A DNA stretch of 64,000 nt from Xestospongia bergquistia (lineage: Eukaryota; Porifera; Demospongiae; Haplosclerida; Petrosiidae), in NCBI GenBank assembly GCA_963965975.1, contig OZ014422.1:5045155-5109154 (forward strand). The letters are read 5' to 3'. Numbering within the stretch: the first letter of the stretch is position 1; each line of letters opens with the position of its first letter. The notes under the pieces are model-generated. The model did no database searches. It saw only the letters and a program-made list of their open reading frames with translations, and was not told where the DNA came from. The position numbers were made by a program, and so were the translations under genes. This document shows, in pieces, positions 24,514 through 38,322 of this stretch.

Positions 24514-24979
24514 TTATGATTCTTGTTGCAAGAAAGGATTAGGTATGGCTTCCATGGTATCAGCTGGACATATAAGTACAACAGCAGTTCCTCTACAAAC
24601 TACTAAACCCAATGAACGGGTTTCGTCAGTTAATCTGAAATGATCTTTTGGGTCTAATGATGAATGAAATTAATTAATTAATGAACACAAGCCACGCCCA
24701 CCTTGTACGTATTCTATAGTACCATCAAGTACAAGGTTCAATAATTGATCATAGCCTTTAAGTATACCACTAGCTGAAATAAGTGGGATAACCCTGTAGA
24801 ATTAAATTATAATTACCTTCTCGTCCACCTTGAAATTTAACTCTTATCCTCTTGTCAAGGTATTTTCCAAGCTCTGCACTCAGAAGAGTCTCACGACGTT
24901 TTTTGTCTGGCGGCTGGCTTCCCTAATGGTGGAGAAAAGGGCATTCATCTTAGACCACTATTGAACTTACTGAGGCCAT
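24514..24979 (-). CDS. LSM7: LSM7, Sm-like RNA-processing protein
   Basis: Four exons, 24971-24979, 24817-24922, 24702-24773 and 24514-24653, give 108 residues. Introns are only 43-48 bp. The Sm1 fold (LGKYLDKRIRVKFQGGREAS, then GILKGYDQLLNLVLDGTIEY) and Sm2 motif (LGLVVCRGTAVVLICP) match LSM7 closely. LSM7 is part of the LSM1-7 decapping ring and the LSM2-8 ring on U6 snRNA. The first exon codes for just three residues. PRPF3, another U4/U6 snRNP component, is also in this window, which is probably coincidence. Confidence 0.95.
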
Positions 24980-25063
24980 GCTGTAAATTCCGTAATTATA
25001 CTAACTTGTTCTATTTATGCGTATTAACTTTTTGTCTTGGAGAGCTCTTGATTTGATGAGGTA
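24980..25063. promoter_or_regulatory. 84-bp shared promoter of LSM7 and the SH2-like membrane gene
   Basis: Only 84 bp lie between the divergent start codons. I see no clear box other than AT-rich stretches. Shared promoter use is inferred from spacing. Confidence 0.5.
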
Positions 25064-27712
25064 ATGGATGAAGACAGCATTCGAGGTCAGAATGAATAGG
25101 TATTCATTACTATTGCCAAAAGTGTTAACAAGTATTAATAATTTAGGCGATAATAATGCGTGTTGTATCATCATAATAGATGGAGCATGTCGTCCACAGA
25201 ACCATGACCTTTTATAGATTGTAACATATACATGTAATAATAACTACATGATTATGATTATGATTAACAGAAAATGAATAGGAGTCTTTCTTTATAACCT
25301 AATAATTCCAGAATATTATTTATTTTTTATACAGCTTCTGAACTTCGACGATCTCTTCTAGACTCTTCTGATCGAGGCGATTGGGAAGATAGTGAACATG
25401 TTAAAGTAAAGAGAAAAGTTCACTCCAAACGTATCAAACGACCAAACAGTGCTTGGTACATAAGGGAACATTTTAGTTAGCAATACCTATGCATGTCCAA
25501 GCCTTAAAACTGAGTTAATTGTGTTCATTTACTACATCATTTATGGCTGGCCCCATTCCAAGTCACTCCTTGAAATTTGAGATTTTCTATCTTATTTTTA
25601 GATTATCAATATATAATATTACAGAAGTGAGGTCATTATGAAACTCATAATAACAAAACTTAGTATTGTAAAAATAATCCCCCTAAGCTCCTCCTATTAA
25701 ATAATCAAATTTGTAAGATAGTAATACCATATATGTATGTATTTGAGATTAATAGTTGATAATACATACTAGTATATTATTGTACTAGTAAACATATTTT
25801 AAAATGAATGGTTGTTTATAATCAACAACTAACTCAGTTTTTTGAAGATGTTATGAATACACTATCTAATAAATAAATAAAATATAATTTTTATTAACTC
25901 AATAATGTTTATTAATAATGAGATAAACTCTTCTATTTTTTAGGTTTATTTTTGATAATCTCTCTAGTCAACAAGCTGAGGACCTCCTTCGACAACATGG
26001 TAGCCACGCCTCTTATTTAGTATCCCATTTTCATGATCCTCAGAGTTATCAGTTAATAATTAGATTTGAGTAAGAACATATAATGATATGTTGCAATATT
26101 ATAACTTAAATTAATTGTGTCTACTAAATATAATGATTTTATATTCTTCAGATTTAGTAAGTATTGACTTGCTATTTATACAACCTGTGTTAAATTTTCA
26201 TTCAAAAATTAAATTCTATCATGTATAAATTTTAATAGTAATCTCCAAAATTGGTAAAATTAATACACTTGATTAACAATAGACTTAAGATTTTATTTCT
26301 ATAGTTATTGTCTCCATATTATATATTGAAATGTGTTGTTTTTTTAATTATTAAGAATATTGATAGGATGGTTTTAGTATAATGATATGTAGTTTTATTG
26401 TCAGTTTGTTTTTTATTTGACCCAAACTATAGTCTTGTACTCTAATAGTGTCTACACACCTTGGTTTGTTGGCTAAATAACATACTGACTTGGTAACTCT
26501 GTTTGGTCTAATTTTATTTTACATATAATTATTCTGCACTACATGTCTTGTTAAATGTAAATATTAGACAAATGACTATTAAATATAAACAATGTACAAG
26601 TTGTCATTTATAATTTGATCTATAAATTTAAAATTATGTTTAATATACTTATTTTTATTTAGTGAAGATGAAGGCTTAGTATTTAAGCATTATGCTATGG
26701 GTCTTTCAAATAATGAAGTCCACATTGAAGGAATCGTGAGTCTCTTATTTCTAATTGTGGATTCTATTACTTATTTTTATTATTTTTCTAGACTGGACGT
26801 TTTAAATCTATAGAAGATTGTGTTTTAGCTATTGAAGAGAAGTTATGTGTAAAACTAACTCCTATATTCCACCAATACAGTAAGATATTGTTCATACATT
26901 CATTCATTCATAATATTTATAGATTGTGAAACTTGTGACTTTTCTCTAACAATCAGTCAAGAAGCACCACCAGACTATACTCCAGCTCAAAAATATCCAG
27001 TACAAACACACATATTATATACTGTAGTGTACTTCTTTTATAGGAAGCGCCTAAAAGACCACTGCCTGTGATAGTTCCAATACGTCCCACATTAAGACGA
27101 CTACAACAAGTAGCAAATACAGACTCCTTTCAAACTGGCAATACAATTGATAGTTCAAATGAAGGTACATTGTTATTGAATAAAGATACTTAAATAGCAT
27201 CATGATAATAACTTAAATGTCAACAAATTCTTTTGTTTACTGCACCAATACTGTGATATTATAAGTGAGACATGTTTAGTCCCTAATTAACATGGGCATT
27301 TAGTTTGGAAACCATATATGGAATATGTACATGGTAATGATTGTACATGTGTAAAGGAAATAGACAATCAGGAGACTTATACATTATATACAAATGTAAG
27401 GTTTAATATTAATACCGTAAAGGTTCTGTCATGACAAATTGTGGTAATTATATTTTGTCTCCATTAATAGATGCAGATCATGGATGTTTATGGAGATCAT
27501 GTCATACAGATCCTGGTGGCCACTGGTATAAACCTCACAAAGCAGGTCCGTGTATGGCTGTTCTCTTAGTTATGGGATGGATCATTTTTCTTTTGATATT
27601 CGGATGGATTGTTTTATTAGCACTTATATTAGTAGGTATACTAGTACTATGTGCTTATGTACTTAATTTTATATGTACTGGTCGATGTTCTATAGATGAT
27701 GATGATGATTAA
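25064..27712 (+). CDS. SH2-like domain protein with PPxY motif and C-terminal membrane anchor
   Basis: Eight exons, 25064-25085, 25335-25455, 25944-26069, 26663-26735, 26792-26879, 26923-26999, 27044-27164 and 27471-27712, give 289 residues. After a basic stretch (VKVKRKVHSKRIKRP) a region of about 95 residues follows the SH2 pattern: AWFIFDNLSSQQAEDLLRQH, then SYLVSHF, SYQLIIRF, LVFKHYAMGL and GRFKSIEDCVLAIEEKL. The position of the FLVR arginine is Ser (YLVS), so normal phosphotyrosine binding is doubtful. A Pro-rich linker has APPDYTP, a PPxY motif that can bind WW domains of NEDD4-type ligases. The C-terminus has a long hydrophobic segment, possibly two helices, then an acidic end (five Asp). 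I know of no named family with this order. The topology, with SH2 cytosolic, is inferred. Confidence 0.78.
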
Positions 27713-28181
27713 TATAGTATATGTGTGTGTCTGTGTGAGTGTGTGATATATTTATAATAACTTATTTTTTATCATAAAGGATTTGTTTTTATAACATTTA
27801 TAATGTACTGACTTGTTAGTTGGTTAGAAGGAGGGATTGAAAGTTGACAGGTTATCAAAATTATGTTTTAATACTTCAATATTATTGCTCTTGATTATGA
27901 ATTAACAATATACACACTTCAGTTGTAATGTACATGTAAAAACAAACTGAGACAGACAAAATGGAAAAGTACAAGAGAGTATCTCGTGTACTCAGAGAAG
28001 AAGTAAGACAGTTGTGAATAATACACAGTTGTCCTAATTATAAGGAATGCTAAAATTTTGTCTTATCAAGTTAAATATTACACAATATTTGTTAAATTAG
28101 AGATGACCAGTATCACTCGTGATGATGGTTACCCTTGAGAGAGAGGGAGAGAGAAAGATAGACAGGGATATTGAAGTATAC
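27713..28181. other. Convergent intergenic interval
   Basis: About 470 AT-rich bases between the stop of the SH2-like gene and the apparent stop of CDC42SE, with a TG run near 27720 and a GA run near 28138. A small final CDC42SE exon could lie here; no other gene was seen. Confidence 0.5.
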
Positions 28182-29170
28182 TCATAGGATTGTTATCTTA
28201 ACACTTACTACAAACTGGCCTGTAGGTGTGACATCTTCTGGTACTTCTACCACTTCTTCATATCCACCTTTACTTTGCATTTGAGATTGTACCGTTGATA
28301 ACTATAAGAAAATATTAATTACAGGGGCAATCCTATTAAACTAGTAGGGAGAGCAAAACAAAGATGCCCCCCATAATTACTGTATAGGACTCTATTTCTT
28401 ACGTCTGATGTTCCAAAATCTGATGAACCAATATGACCAGTGTGTTGAAAATTTTGTGGTAACCCAATCATGCTCCTGTCAATTTTTCTTCTTCTAGGAG
28501 GCTATAGAAAATAGATCATAACTAGTCACATTGTAGTGGCCCTGTACTAATACAAGGTGTCACTATATATAGCTGTTACTATATTTAGTAACATACCATA
28601 CTGGGCTGTTTTCTCAACAATGCTTGGCATAGCTTTGCAGCATTGATATGTGATAAAACAACACGACCATATACTGTAACATTGGCAAAAGCAGTCCCAA
28701 TGTCAATATAGGAACTTTGCTATACCTTTTATGCAGTCACATGACAATTATTGATACAGCACATGATTGTCATGTTGCATATCATGTGATGTCTATGGGG
28801 AATATGCATCGAGTCTAGTGTTAAAACTTTAAATCATCTGTCGGTATATGATCCTTATCAACATTACATGTAAATTACATGTTCAAAAACATAATATGTT
28901 TAATTTCAAGACAATTTGTCAATACCCTTGTTGATACATAAATTAATAATCGTTCAAACGAACAGGAGTCAATATTATAATGTTATAAATACAGTAAGTT
29001 CACAAACTACCTATAAATCTAACAGCAATTACTGCATATGTTATTAATATTATATACTTGTACCATTATTATAAGTGTTGGTTACAAAGTCTTAGATCAG
29101 GACTGAATTTTAAACTTACTGGAGGTTCTTCAGCACCTAAACACGACATACACGACCAAGAGTCTCCCAT
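28182..29170 (-). CDS. CDC42SE: CDC42 small effector (CRIB-domain peptide)
   Basis: Core exons 29120-29170, 28403-28501 and about 28182-28301. The N-terminus [17 protein letters not shown] has the paired cysteines that are palmitoylated in the family. Exon 28403-28501 codes for the CRIB motif: [20 protein letters not shown], then HIGSSDF. The last exon has [15 protein letters not shown], like vertebrate CDC42SE1/2. These proteins bind GTP-CDC42 at the membrane and influence actin. Joining exons 1 and 3 directly reproduces the family structure, about 89 residues. A further in-frame exon (28597-28719) could be included. The 3' end is uncertain: reading on gives a stop at 28182-28184, but a GTAAGTG donor 24 bp earlier could splice to a small downstream exon. 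Confidence 0.82.
28597..28719 (-). other. Possible cassette exon of CDC42SE
   Basis: A 123-bp open segment is flanked by TATAG and GTATGT splice signals and starts and ends in phase 0, as do its neighbours. It would insert 41 residues (beginning [19 protein letters not shown]) between the cysteine N-terminus and the CRIB motif. No such insert is known to me in vertebrate CDC42SE proteins. Confidence 0.4.
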
Positions 29171-31393
<2,223 letters not shown>

Positions 31394-31557
31394 ATACAAC
31401 TTAAACATTATGACATCATTAGTATTACAAATTAGTTATTATAACTAGAATTAGTAGAATTGAATATTAACACCCAATAGTGTTATTACAAGATCATAAA
31501 TTTAAAACTTATTAAACTGGTAAACAAAAACAAAAACAAAAAACAAACAGCTTTCAT

Positions 31558-34500
31558 TTAACATTTAATGTTTTGTGGGTAAAATTCTGGTGCCTCTACA
31601 TTCCATGAAAATCCTTTAGAGGGAGGTATGTAGCCAACAACAGGAATAGTGTCTGAATGAGTAGAGTTATTACTCAGAGGAGGTAGGTGTGGCTCATTAG
31701 TTGGTTCAAATAGCTTTTTCCATTGACTTGGTGGTACACAATCCTCACTCTCTTCTTCCATTTCTTCCTCACTTTCAGTGGATTCAAGAGACAAGTCTGG
31801 TACCTGGTCAAACTGGTCTGACTGGTCAGGTATAACTATAATATGATCAGATTGTTCTTTAAGAGGTTCTTCAGTGACAATATTTGTAAGTAGTTGTTGT
31901 CTTTTTCGTTTATATAAGTCAGTAGCTACTCTAACTTGCTCCATAAGCTGTTTATATTTGCTCTGAGAAAAAAGGACAATATTCAATATTAATGATTTGT
32001 AACAAGAAATACAACTATATTCATATTGTCATAAGCTGGTACTTACCTCAGCTCCATCATAATTAAACAGCCCAACACAGCCAATGTTAAATTTCTTTTT
32101 TAGTATGCGAGCAAGTTGTCTCCTATTCAATGCAAACACAACAGGTACATCTTGTTGATGAGCTAAATCCAAAATCTCTTTAACAACATCATCAATACCA
32201 CCTATAGGACAGTAACCAGTACATAATATTCTAGACCATGATAAGTAGATGCTGTATATTGTATATTAAATTAAATATAATCATTGTACTATTTGATGGA
32301 ATACATCATAGAACACGTCTCAATTTATTCAGAAGCTCCTTTAATCTTACCTGATGATTGGCTTCTCTGTAAGTTTGGTGGGACAATAATACATCTGAGT
32401 TTCTTCAAACTTAAGTGTTTTTTGACTTCACGTAAACCACAAACATATCGTCGTTTGGTTTTATATTTAGTAGGTTCATTTTTATAAATACGATCTTGGA
32501 ATCTGACTAAGTCAGTGAGTAGACCCTCAGCAATAAAGTTAATTTTCTCATTCACAAGATGGGTACAGTATCTAAACAGTGACATCATTCATAATAATTA
32601 TTACTGTTACTTACTCTCTGAAATGCCTGTTATGAAGACCAGTTGGTGTGAAGTTTGAAGCAATGCTTTTATCAGGTATTGTACCAGAGGAATGCATATC
32701 TAGACTATATGAACAGTACAGTTTTAAAGATTATTGTTAAATAGATGTATTTATTACTTACAGTGTGGGAATAGGCTGTCCTTGTTCTCTTAGTTTCTTT
32801 CTTTCTTCTTTATCTTTATCAATTATCTACAGAAATAAAGATATATTTAGTTATCCTATTATTTATTCATTGATCACCTTTCTTAGTGAAGATGGTCTTT
32901 TCTTTTTGGGTTTTTCTCTCTCTTTCCTTCTCATAACTGATGGTGCTGAGGAGTCTAGAACATTTCTTGGAGCAGCTCCACCCACTACTGCCCCTAATTT
33001 ATTTTTGACAGGTGGTACTAACATTCCAACTGCTGTACTACGCTTTGAAGGGGGTGTGGTCAGATGGACATCAGTCTTTAGAGATTGTTGTTTTGACTGA
33101 ACATAAGTTATTATAATTAGGTATTTAGGAAATGGTATATACAATAACATATAAAAACATACAATTACAATATGTTATTGTTGATAACAATGTAATGTAC
33201 ATAGAATTCCCAGGGGTTAAATTTTTGTGGTAAAAGAAACATCCAATGTTAAATTGAATCATGTAGACCATAACCAATATATATAGACTAGTGGACCTGT
33301 TTACTGCCTCTCTTTTTTATTTATTTTTCTTATTCACAAATCAAATTCCTAAAAAATGAGGCTTTATAAAGTGATCTAATGGTCTGAAAATGACCATCTC
33401 AGTACAAACAATATGACACTGCTCTTCATACAGAGCAATGTCATGTTGTGCATCGTCATATCATCTTGTGACACAAATTGAACACTATTACACAACATCT
33501 TTACTAGATATGCTAACTACATACATTAGAACTGGCCATATAAGAACAAACTTAATTCAAATACAACTAACTATATTAGATATAGTTCACCATACAACTT
33601 ATTTACTATACATAGATTGCCTAAAGAGTAAAATTCAATATCTATAGTTGCTTACTTGAAGAACTTCCAAGACATGTTGACCTAATTCAAATGTCATCTC
33701 CTCATTTCTCTTTTTCTTCTTTTTCTTTTTACTTTTCTTTATTTCAATTTCCTTTTCTCTCTCTTCTTCTGTCTCCATTGAACTGTTATGATGTAGCTAG
33801 TGTTTTATAATAACATTTATCTTTAAAATATTAATAAATTAAATTTTCTCTATAGCGAACAATTCTGAGCCTTGCAAATTAGTGTCCTCAATAATACACT
33901 GTGTGGCTAATAAAAAGGATTTCCTTTATGAAGGGGATTCACTGTATCAATATTCCATGCACTGATATGATACTGATACTGATATGATACTGATCTTGAT
34001 ACTGATACTGATCTTGATACTGATACTAATCTCATTGCTATAAAGTCCATTCATTCAATGGAATTACTCTACACAATCCTTATCAATTTATCAAATACAT
34101 CTATTGTAAACAATACAATAGGAGGGCCTCCCTGCATTAATAACTACATTGTGGAAATATTACTTTTTTAGGTTTTGGTACACTCTTCAAGACAGTACTC
34201 CAACTAGTACTAGATAATGTGATATCATCAGTATCTTTCTTCTGCTGAATAGAACAGGTAGGCCACGCCTCTTTAGCTAAGTCAAATTGAAGCTGAGGTT
34301 TAGGCTGGTCTTGAACAGATGTAATCTTTGAAACATCTACATGTAAAATACCACCTCTTGGTTTATTACTAGTAGTAATATTGGTTTGTGATAATCTTGA
34401 TTTGAGTACAACAGGTTTTCCTATCAAGTTTTGCATGTCTGACTTCGTATCTCGACTCTGTTGTGGACGTTCTATATCCATTGGCTCGTGCTTTATACAA

Positions 34501-34652
34501 ATAGGTTCATCAAACTGGTCTGTTTTGATAACAGTTTTAATTGTTGGTTTATAGTCATCACATGATCTGTCTTCATGTTCCAAATTACGATATCTTTCTC
34601 TATGGCCTCGTCTTGGCTTTGGACTGGACCACTCTTGCACGAAAGCTTCCAT
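31558..34652 (-). CDS. SECISBP2: SECIS-binding protein 2, selenocysteine incorporation factor
   Basis: Eight exons, 34164-34652, 33656-33796, 32878-33096, 32762-32826, 32615-32704, 32351-32571, 32047-32201 and 31558-31962, give 594 residues. The N-terminal part is disordered. A lysine-rich segment and a KKRPSSLRKIIDKDKEERKK block correspond to the SECIS interaction domain. The L7Ae RNA-binding domain follows: KTKRRYVCGLREVKKHLSL, LRCIIVPPNLQRS, GGIDDVVKEILDLAHQQDVP, VVFALNRRQLARILKK and VGLFNYDGAE. The tail is acidic. SECISBP2 binds the SECIS element of selenoprotein mRNAs and recruits the selenocysteine elongation factor, so the host makes selenoproteins. Only one copy is here, so it may be equidistant from vertebrate SECISBP2 and SECISBP2L. 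The start is the first in-frame ATG. Confidence 0.93.
33963..34032. repeat. TGATAC-rich minisatellite in a SECISBP2 intron
   Basis: Alternating tgatactgatac, tgatatgatac and tgatcttgatac units run for about 70 bp in the first intron. Confidence 0.85.
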
Positions 34653-34776
34653 TACTCGCTGCAAATTTCTTTGACAAGCTAATTAAACTTAGGCGTGGTC
34701 TTTATTAAAATAGGTGGGGCTGCACCCTATATAATTGCAAGTTTAACCCCTATCATCCGCTTGAAAGGGGGGAGAG
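34653..34776. promoter_or_regulatory. Shared promoter of SECISBP2 and the PRUNE-BCH gene
   Basis: 124 bp between divergent starts, with ggcgtggtc, gtggggctgcaccc and a TATATAAT stretch near 34730. Shared promoter use is inferred. Confidence 0.5.
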
Positions 34777-37700
34777 ATGAGTTGTCTACTAGAATTGTTG
34801 AATCATGCAGCTGAGGGAATCAAACAGCCGGTAAGTACAAATATCTATATCATAACTGACGTCATTATGACATGTAGTAGACTATTTTCCTTTATTTTTC
34901 TTACCTCAGAATAAACTCTCGTCTGTCCACGTTATTATCGGTAACGACTCTTGTGATCTCGACTCTGTGGCCTCAGCAATCGCTTTAGCACATTATTATG
35001 CAGCAACAAATCCCTCATCTCTGGCATTGCCCCTGCTTAATTGTCATCGCGAGGACCTCTCATTACGTCAAGATATCATATGGCTTCTGCAACATTTGGA
35101 CATTGACTCCACCCATCTCCTTTTCCTTCCAGAAGTTGATATACCTTTATTACCTAATCCTACTGTCACTTTGGTTGATCACAATGTACCTGATGAAATG
35201 CTCCGCCCCTATGTTAACGAGATCATTGATCACCACGACGACGCTCAGACAATAGATTGTTCTCGAGTTATAGAACCCGTAGGGTCTTGTTCAACTTTAG
35301 TAGGAGAGCGACTTATTGACTCAGAGGAATATTCTATACCAACAGAAATTGCAACTCTTCTTTTGGCAGCCATTTTAATTGATACCGGTAATTTGAAAGT
35401 GGAAGAAAGATTTACTGATAAAGATTGTGACATTGCTGCAAAATTAGAGCCTCTCGTTGCCATGACACCTGATCAATTATTCTTTAAGGTACTTGTATAT
35501 CTTTAACAACTGGTCATATATCTAATTGTCATGATCATGTTTCCTCTTATTATGAACATGAAAAGGACAAGCTTTTCTGGAAATTACACATCTAATTAAT
35601 TATTTAGTATATTAACTATACTCTATTTTATATGGACAATGCCTGGTAGTAATTTGTAGGGAGTCTACATGTATACATATGACAGAGTAGTCAGACTCTT
35701 GGACCTAAGTTCCCCTAGCTTCATACCCATGTGTTCAAAAATGGGAATGAACTCCTTGGTATGAGGCTAAGTTCCCTCATATTCCCTCTTGAGGAATTTT
35801 CTTTAATATATCATATTAATTTTAGTATGTATTACATACCTGACTTTATTAATAGGTGCTTACTGCTAGAGAGGATGTCACTGATTTGACTGCTTTGCAA
35901 ATTCTTCGTAAAGATTTCAAGAAATCTCAAGTTGGCAAATTCTCTGTGGGGTTCTCCTCCATGACCCTGCTTGTTACAGATCTAATTAGCACACGAACTG
36001 ATGTCAGCAATGACATGGAAGTTTTTGCTAATCAACAAGGACTCCATTTATTAGTATTATTGAGTATACAGTTGAAACCTTTACGACGTCAGATAGCTCT
36101 TTATCAACCTCCAAATCTACCAGTGGATTACGATCTTGTGGACTCTGTTGCTGCTACTCTTGAGGTGGATTCTCACCTTCAAGTGGAAAGAATTGGCGAG
36201 GGTATGTTTGATGGTATCATCATGGAACAAGGCAATACATCGTTGTCACGGAAACAGATTCTTCCTATTATTACAGGATCCCTTTCTCTCTCTGAGTGAG
36301 TCAAGAATGAATATATTGAAAAACAAATAGATTAACAAGGAAAATATAAAGAGATTTATTTAAAATAAATGAATTAAGACACAATCAAGTCATTATTATT
36401 TAGACTTTAGATTTATCTCATGACAGAATTTTTTATTTTTGTTCTTATTCAGTGAAAAGGAAGAAACAGTAAGGATACATGGCTTTCCACGATCAAATAC
36501 TCTATATTTAGAAGATGCTCTTGCTCCGTTGTTAATAGAAGAGGAATTAAAAGAGGAAGACAATAAAAAAGAAGAGAATGGACGAGGAATCAAAGAAGCA
36601 GAGGATGAATCTCAGGTGCCCTAATAGTAATAATAATAATTGGTAATCAAGTAATCTAAGAATTTGCTAATTGTTAAGAAATTACTGTTTATATTGTAAA
36701 TTAATATTTAATTTATTTGTTTTTGATGCACATTCTTATACACAATATAATCCTGACTAAGGAGTTGAAAATGTACAGCTGGTATTTCCCCATTACTATC
36801 AGACAAAATAGTTACAGTAACAATACTCATATCAATTTGGCTATCAACTCACATGAATATATTTGATGTTGTCACTATAATACCTTCCTATAGCCATCTT
36901 CAAGTCATCAAGGTAGTTTATTACAACTAGAAAGTATCAGTGCACGTTTGGGAGAAAGCATGGACTCATTTGCTTTAGCTCAGGACAGTGACCATGAGAA
37001 TTCACCCTCTGTATCACCAAGTGCTTCTCTCACTAACCTTGCTGATCACAGTTCTAGCTCAGTTGAAGATAAATCCATAAGCCAAACTATTATCAACGAA
37101 CAGCCACCTTCAGCACCACCTTTAGAACCAGAAATTATTATGGTATCATCTTCAGGGTCTGTTTCATCTCCTGCTGTGTTGCCCAGCGAGGTAGGGTCTA
37201 TGCATCCACTTTCACTCATTTGTCCATTTTTATATAGCCCCCAGAGCCACCTGTCCCAGAGTATACTCCAGAAGAAGAGAATGATGAAACACGTTCTTTT
37301 CGATTTGTATCTGTTGGTGGAGAACAGCGACGTATCAGTCTAAAATTGATAGAACCATATCGTCCAATAATCCAACATGGGGGTCAGTCCTATCAAGAGA
37401 AAAATAACAAGTTTCTTTGATTTGTTAGGTTACCTTGGTAACGAACAGACTGCTGTGATAGTAATAAGTGCTTTCTATTTGCCGCCCAAAAATCTCAGAA
37501 ATTATCCTCAAGTCATTTCACAGACATTTTTGTAAGTGTCTTATAATTTGATTCATCTATTATTATCTATTGGACTATTTATATAGCTATGTTCTATCAG
37601 TTCTTGATCAGTTGGTGGTTGATGATTATATTATTGTGTACTTACATAGTGGAGCACCTCGTAATAGTATGCCAGGTATACAGTGGTTTCATCGATTTTA

Positions 37701-38198
37701 TAGAATGATTGATAGAAGGTATGTGGAGAGAGAGGGGGGGAGGGAGAGAGAGAGAGAGACAGAAAGACAGAGACAGTCAGACAGAAAGAGAGACAGACAG
37801 ACAGACAGAGGATAGGTGAAATTAAACATATTTTTCCTCCAGGTTACGCAAAAATCTCAAACAGTTAAATATTGTTCATCCAACTTTTTGGGTTAAGACT
37901 ATGCTAAGATTACTTAGACCCTTCATCAGGTAAGTATAATTAAGGGCCATGACCAATCTATCCTGTCTCCTCACATTCCAGTCGCAAGTTTTATCGTAAG
38001 GTGCACTACATAGAGAGTCTTAACCAGTTAAACGAGTATGTAAAACTGGATTCTATGATGATACCAGATGTTGTAAGAAGGTCAGATATTGTTGACATAC
38101 TTCACTAAAATAACTTTATTTTTATTTTTAGGGCTGATCAAGATATTAATCCTTCCCTCTACACACAAGAACCAACAGCTTCAGTTGAGTCCAGTTAG
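34777..38198 (+). CDS. PRUNE2: PRUNE-family DHH phosphoesterase fused to a BCH domain
   Basis: Eleven exons, 34777-34830, 34910-35488, 35856-36295, 36453-36615, 36894-37190, 37238-37382, 37429-37531, 37587-37718, 37843-37929, 37982-38080 and 38132-38198, give 721 residues. Residues ~20-360 are a Prune-type DHH/DHHA2 phosphoesterase with metal-site motifs GNDSCDLDSVASAIA, VDHNVPDEM, IIDHHDD and EPVGSCSTL. A Glu/Ser/Pro-rich linker follows (residues ~360-510). The C-terminus is a BCH (BNIP2/Cdc42GAP homology) CRAL-TRIO-like domain: SLKLIEPYRPIIQHGGYLG, VVDDYIIVYLHSGAPRNS, PGIQWFHRFYRMIDRRLRK, NIVHPTFWVKTMLRLLRPFI. In vertebrates PRUNE1 lacks the BCH domain and PRUNE2/BMCC1 has it, so this gene has the PRUNE2 order. 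BCH domains bind Rho-family GTPases or lipids; the DHH part should act on phosphate esters or polyphosphate. Confidence 0.92.
35716..35769. repeat. Short inverted repeat in PRUNE-BCH intron 2
   Basis: tagcttcatacc (35716-35727) and ggtatgaggcta (35758-35769) are complementary with one mismatch. The related string tagcctcgtaccc occurs in the intron of the orphan membrane gene near 6570, so this may be a dispersed element end. Confidence 0.45.
37733..37812. repeat. GA/GACA microsatellite in a PRUNE-BCH intron
   Basis: A purine-only run changes from agag units to acagacag units. It occupies most of the 124-bp intron between exons 8 and 9. Confidence 0.9.
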
Positions 38199-38322
38199 CC
38201 ACACCCACATCATAATTAATTCAGGTGACATGCATTAGTTTATTGTTGATCTCTACATTTTTTATTACCTGGCCAAAAATCAAACAAAATGTTTTTGTAG
38301 TTCAAATAAAATATACATAATT

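Noticed and set aside
27431-27470. An upstream ATG in frame with the membrane exon of the SH2-like gene, considered as a separate small membrane protein
   Set aside because: The ATTAATAG acceptor at 27470 joins in phase with the previous exon, and the segment before it reads as intron. A short alternative transcript cannot be fully excluded.
37570-37815. Purine-rich repetitive frame in the PRUNE-BCH region considered as a low-complexity coding tail
   Set aside because: A GTATGT donor at 37719 and a CTCCAG acceptor at 37842 remove the microsatellite, and BCH homology continues across the junction.
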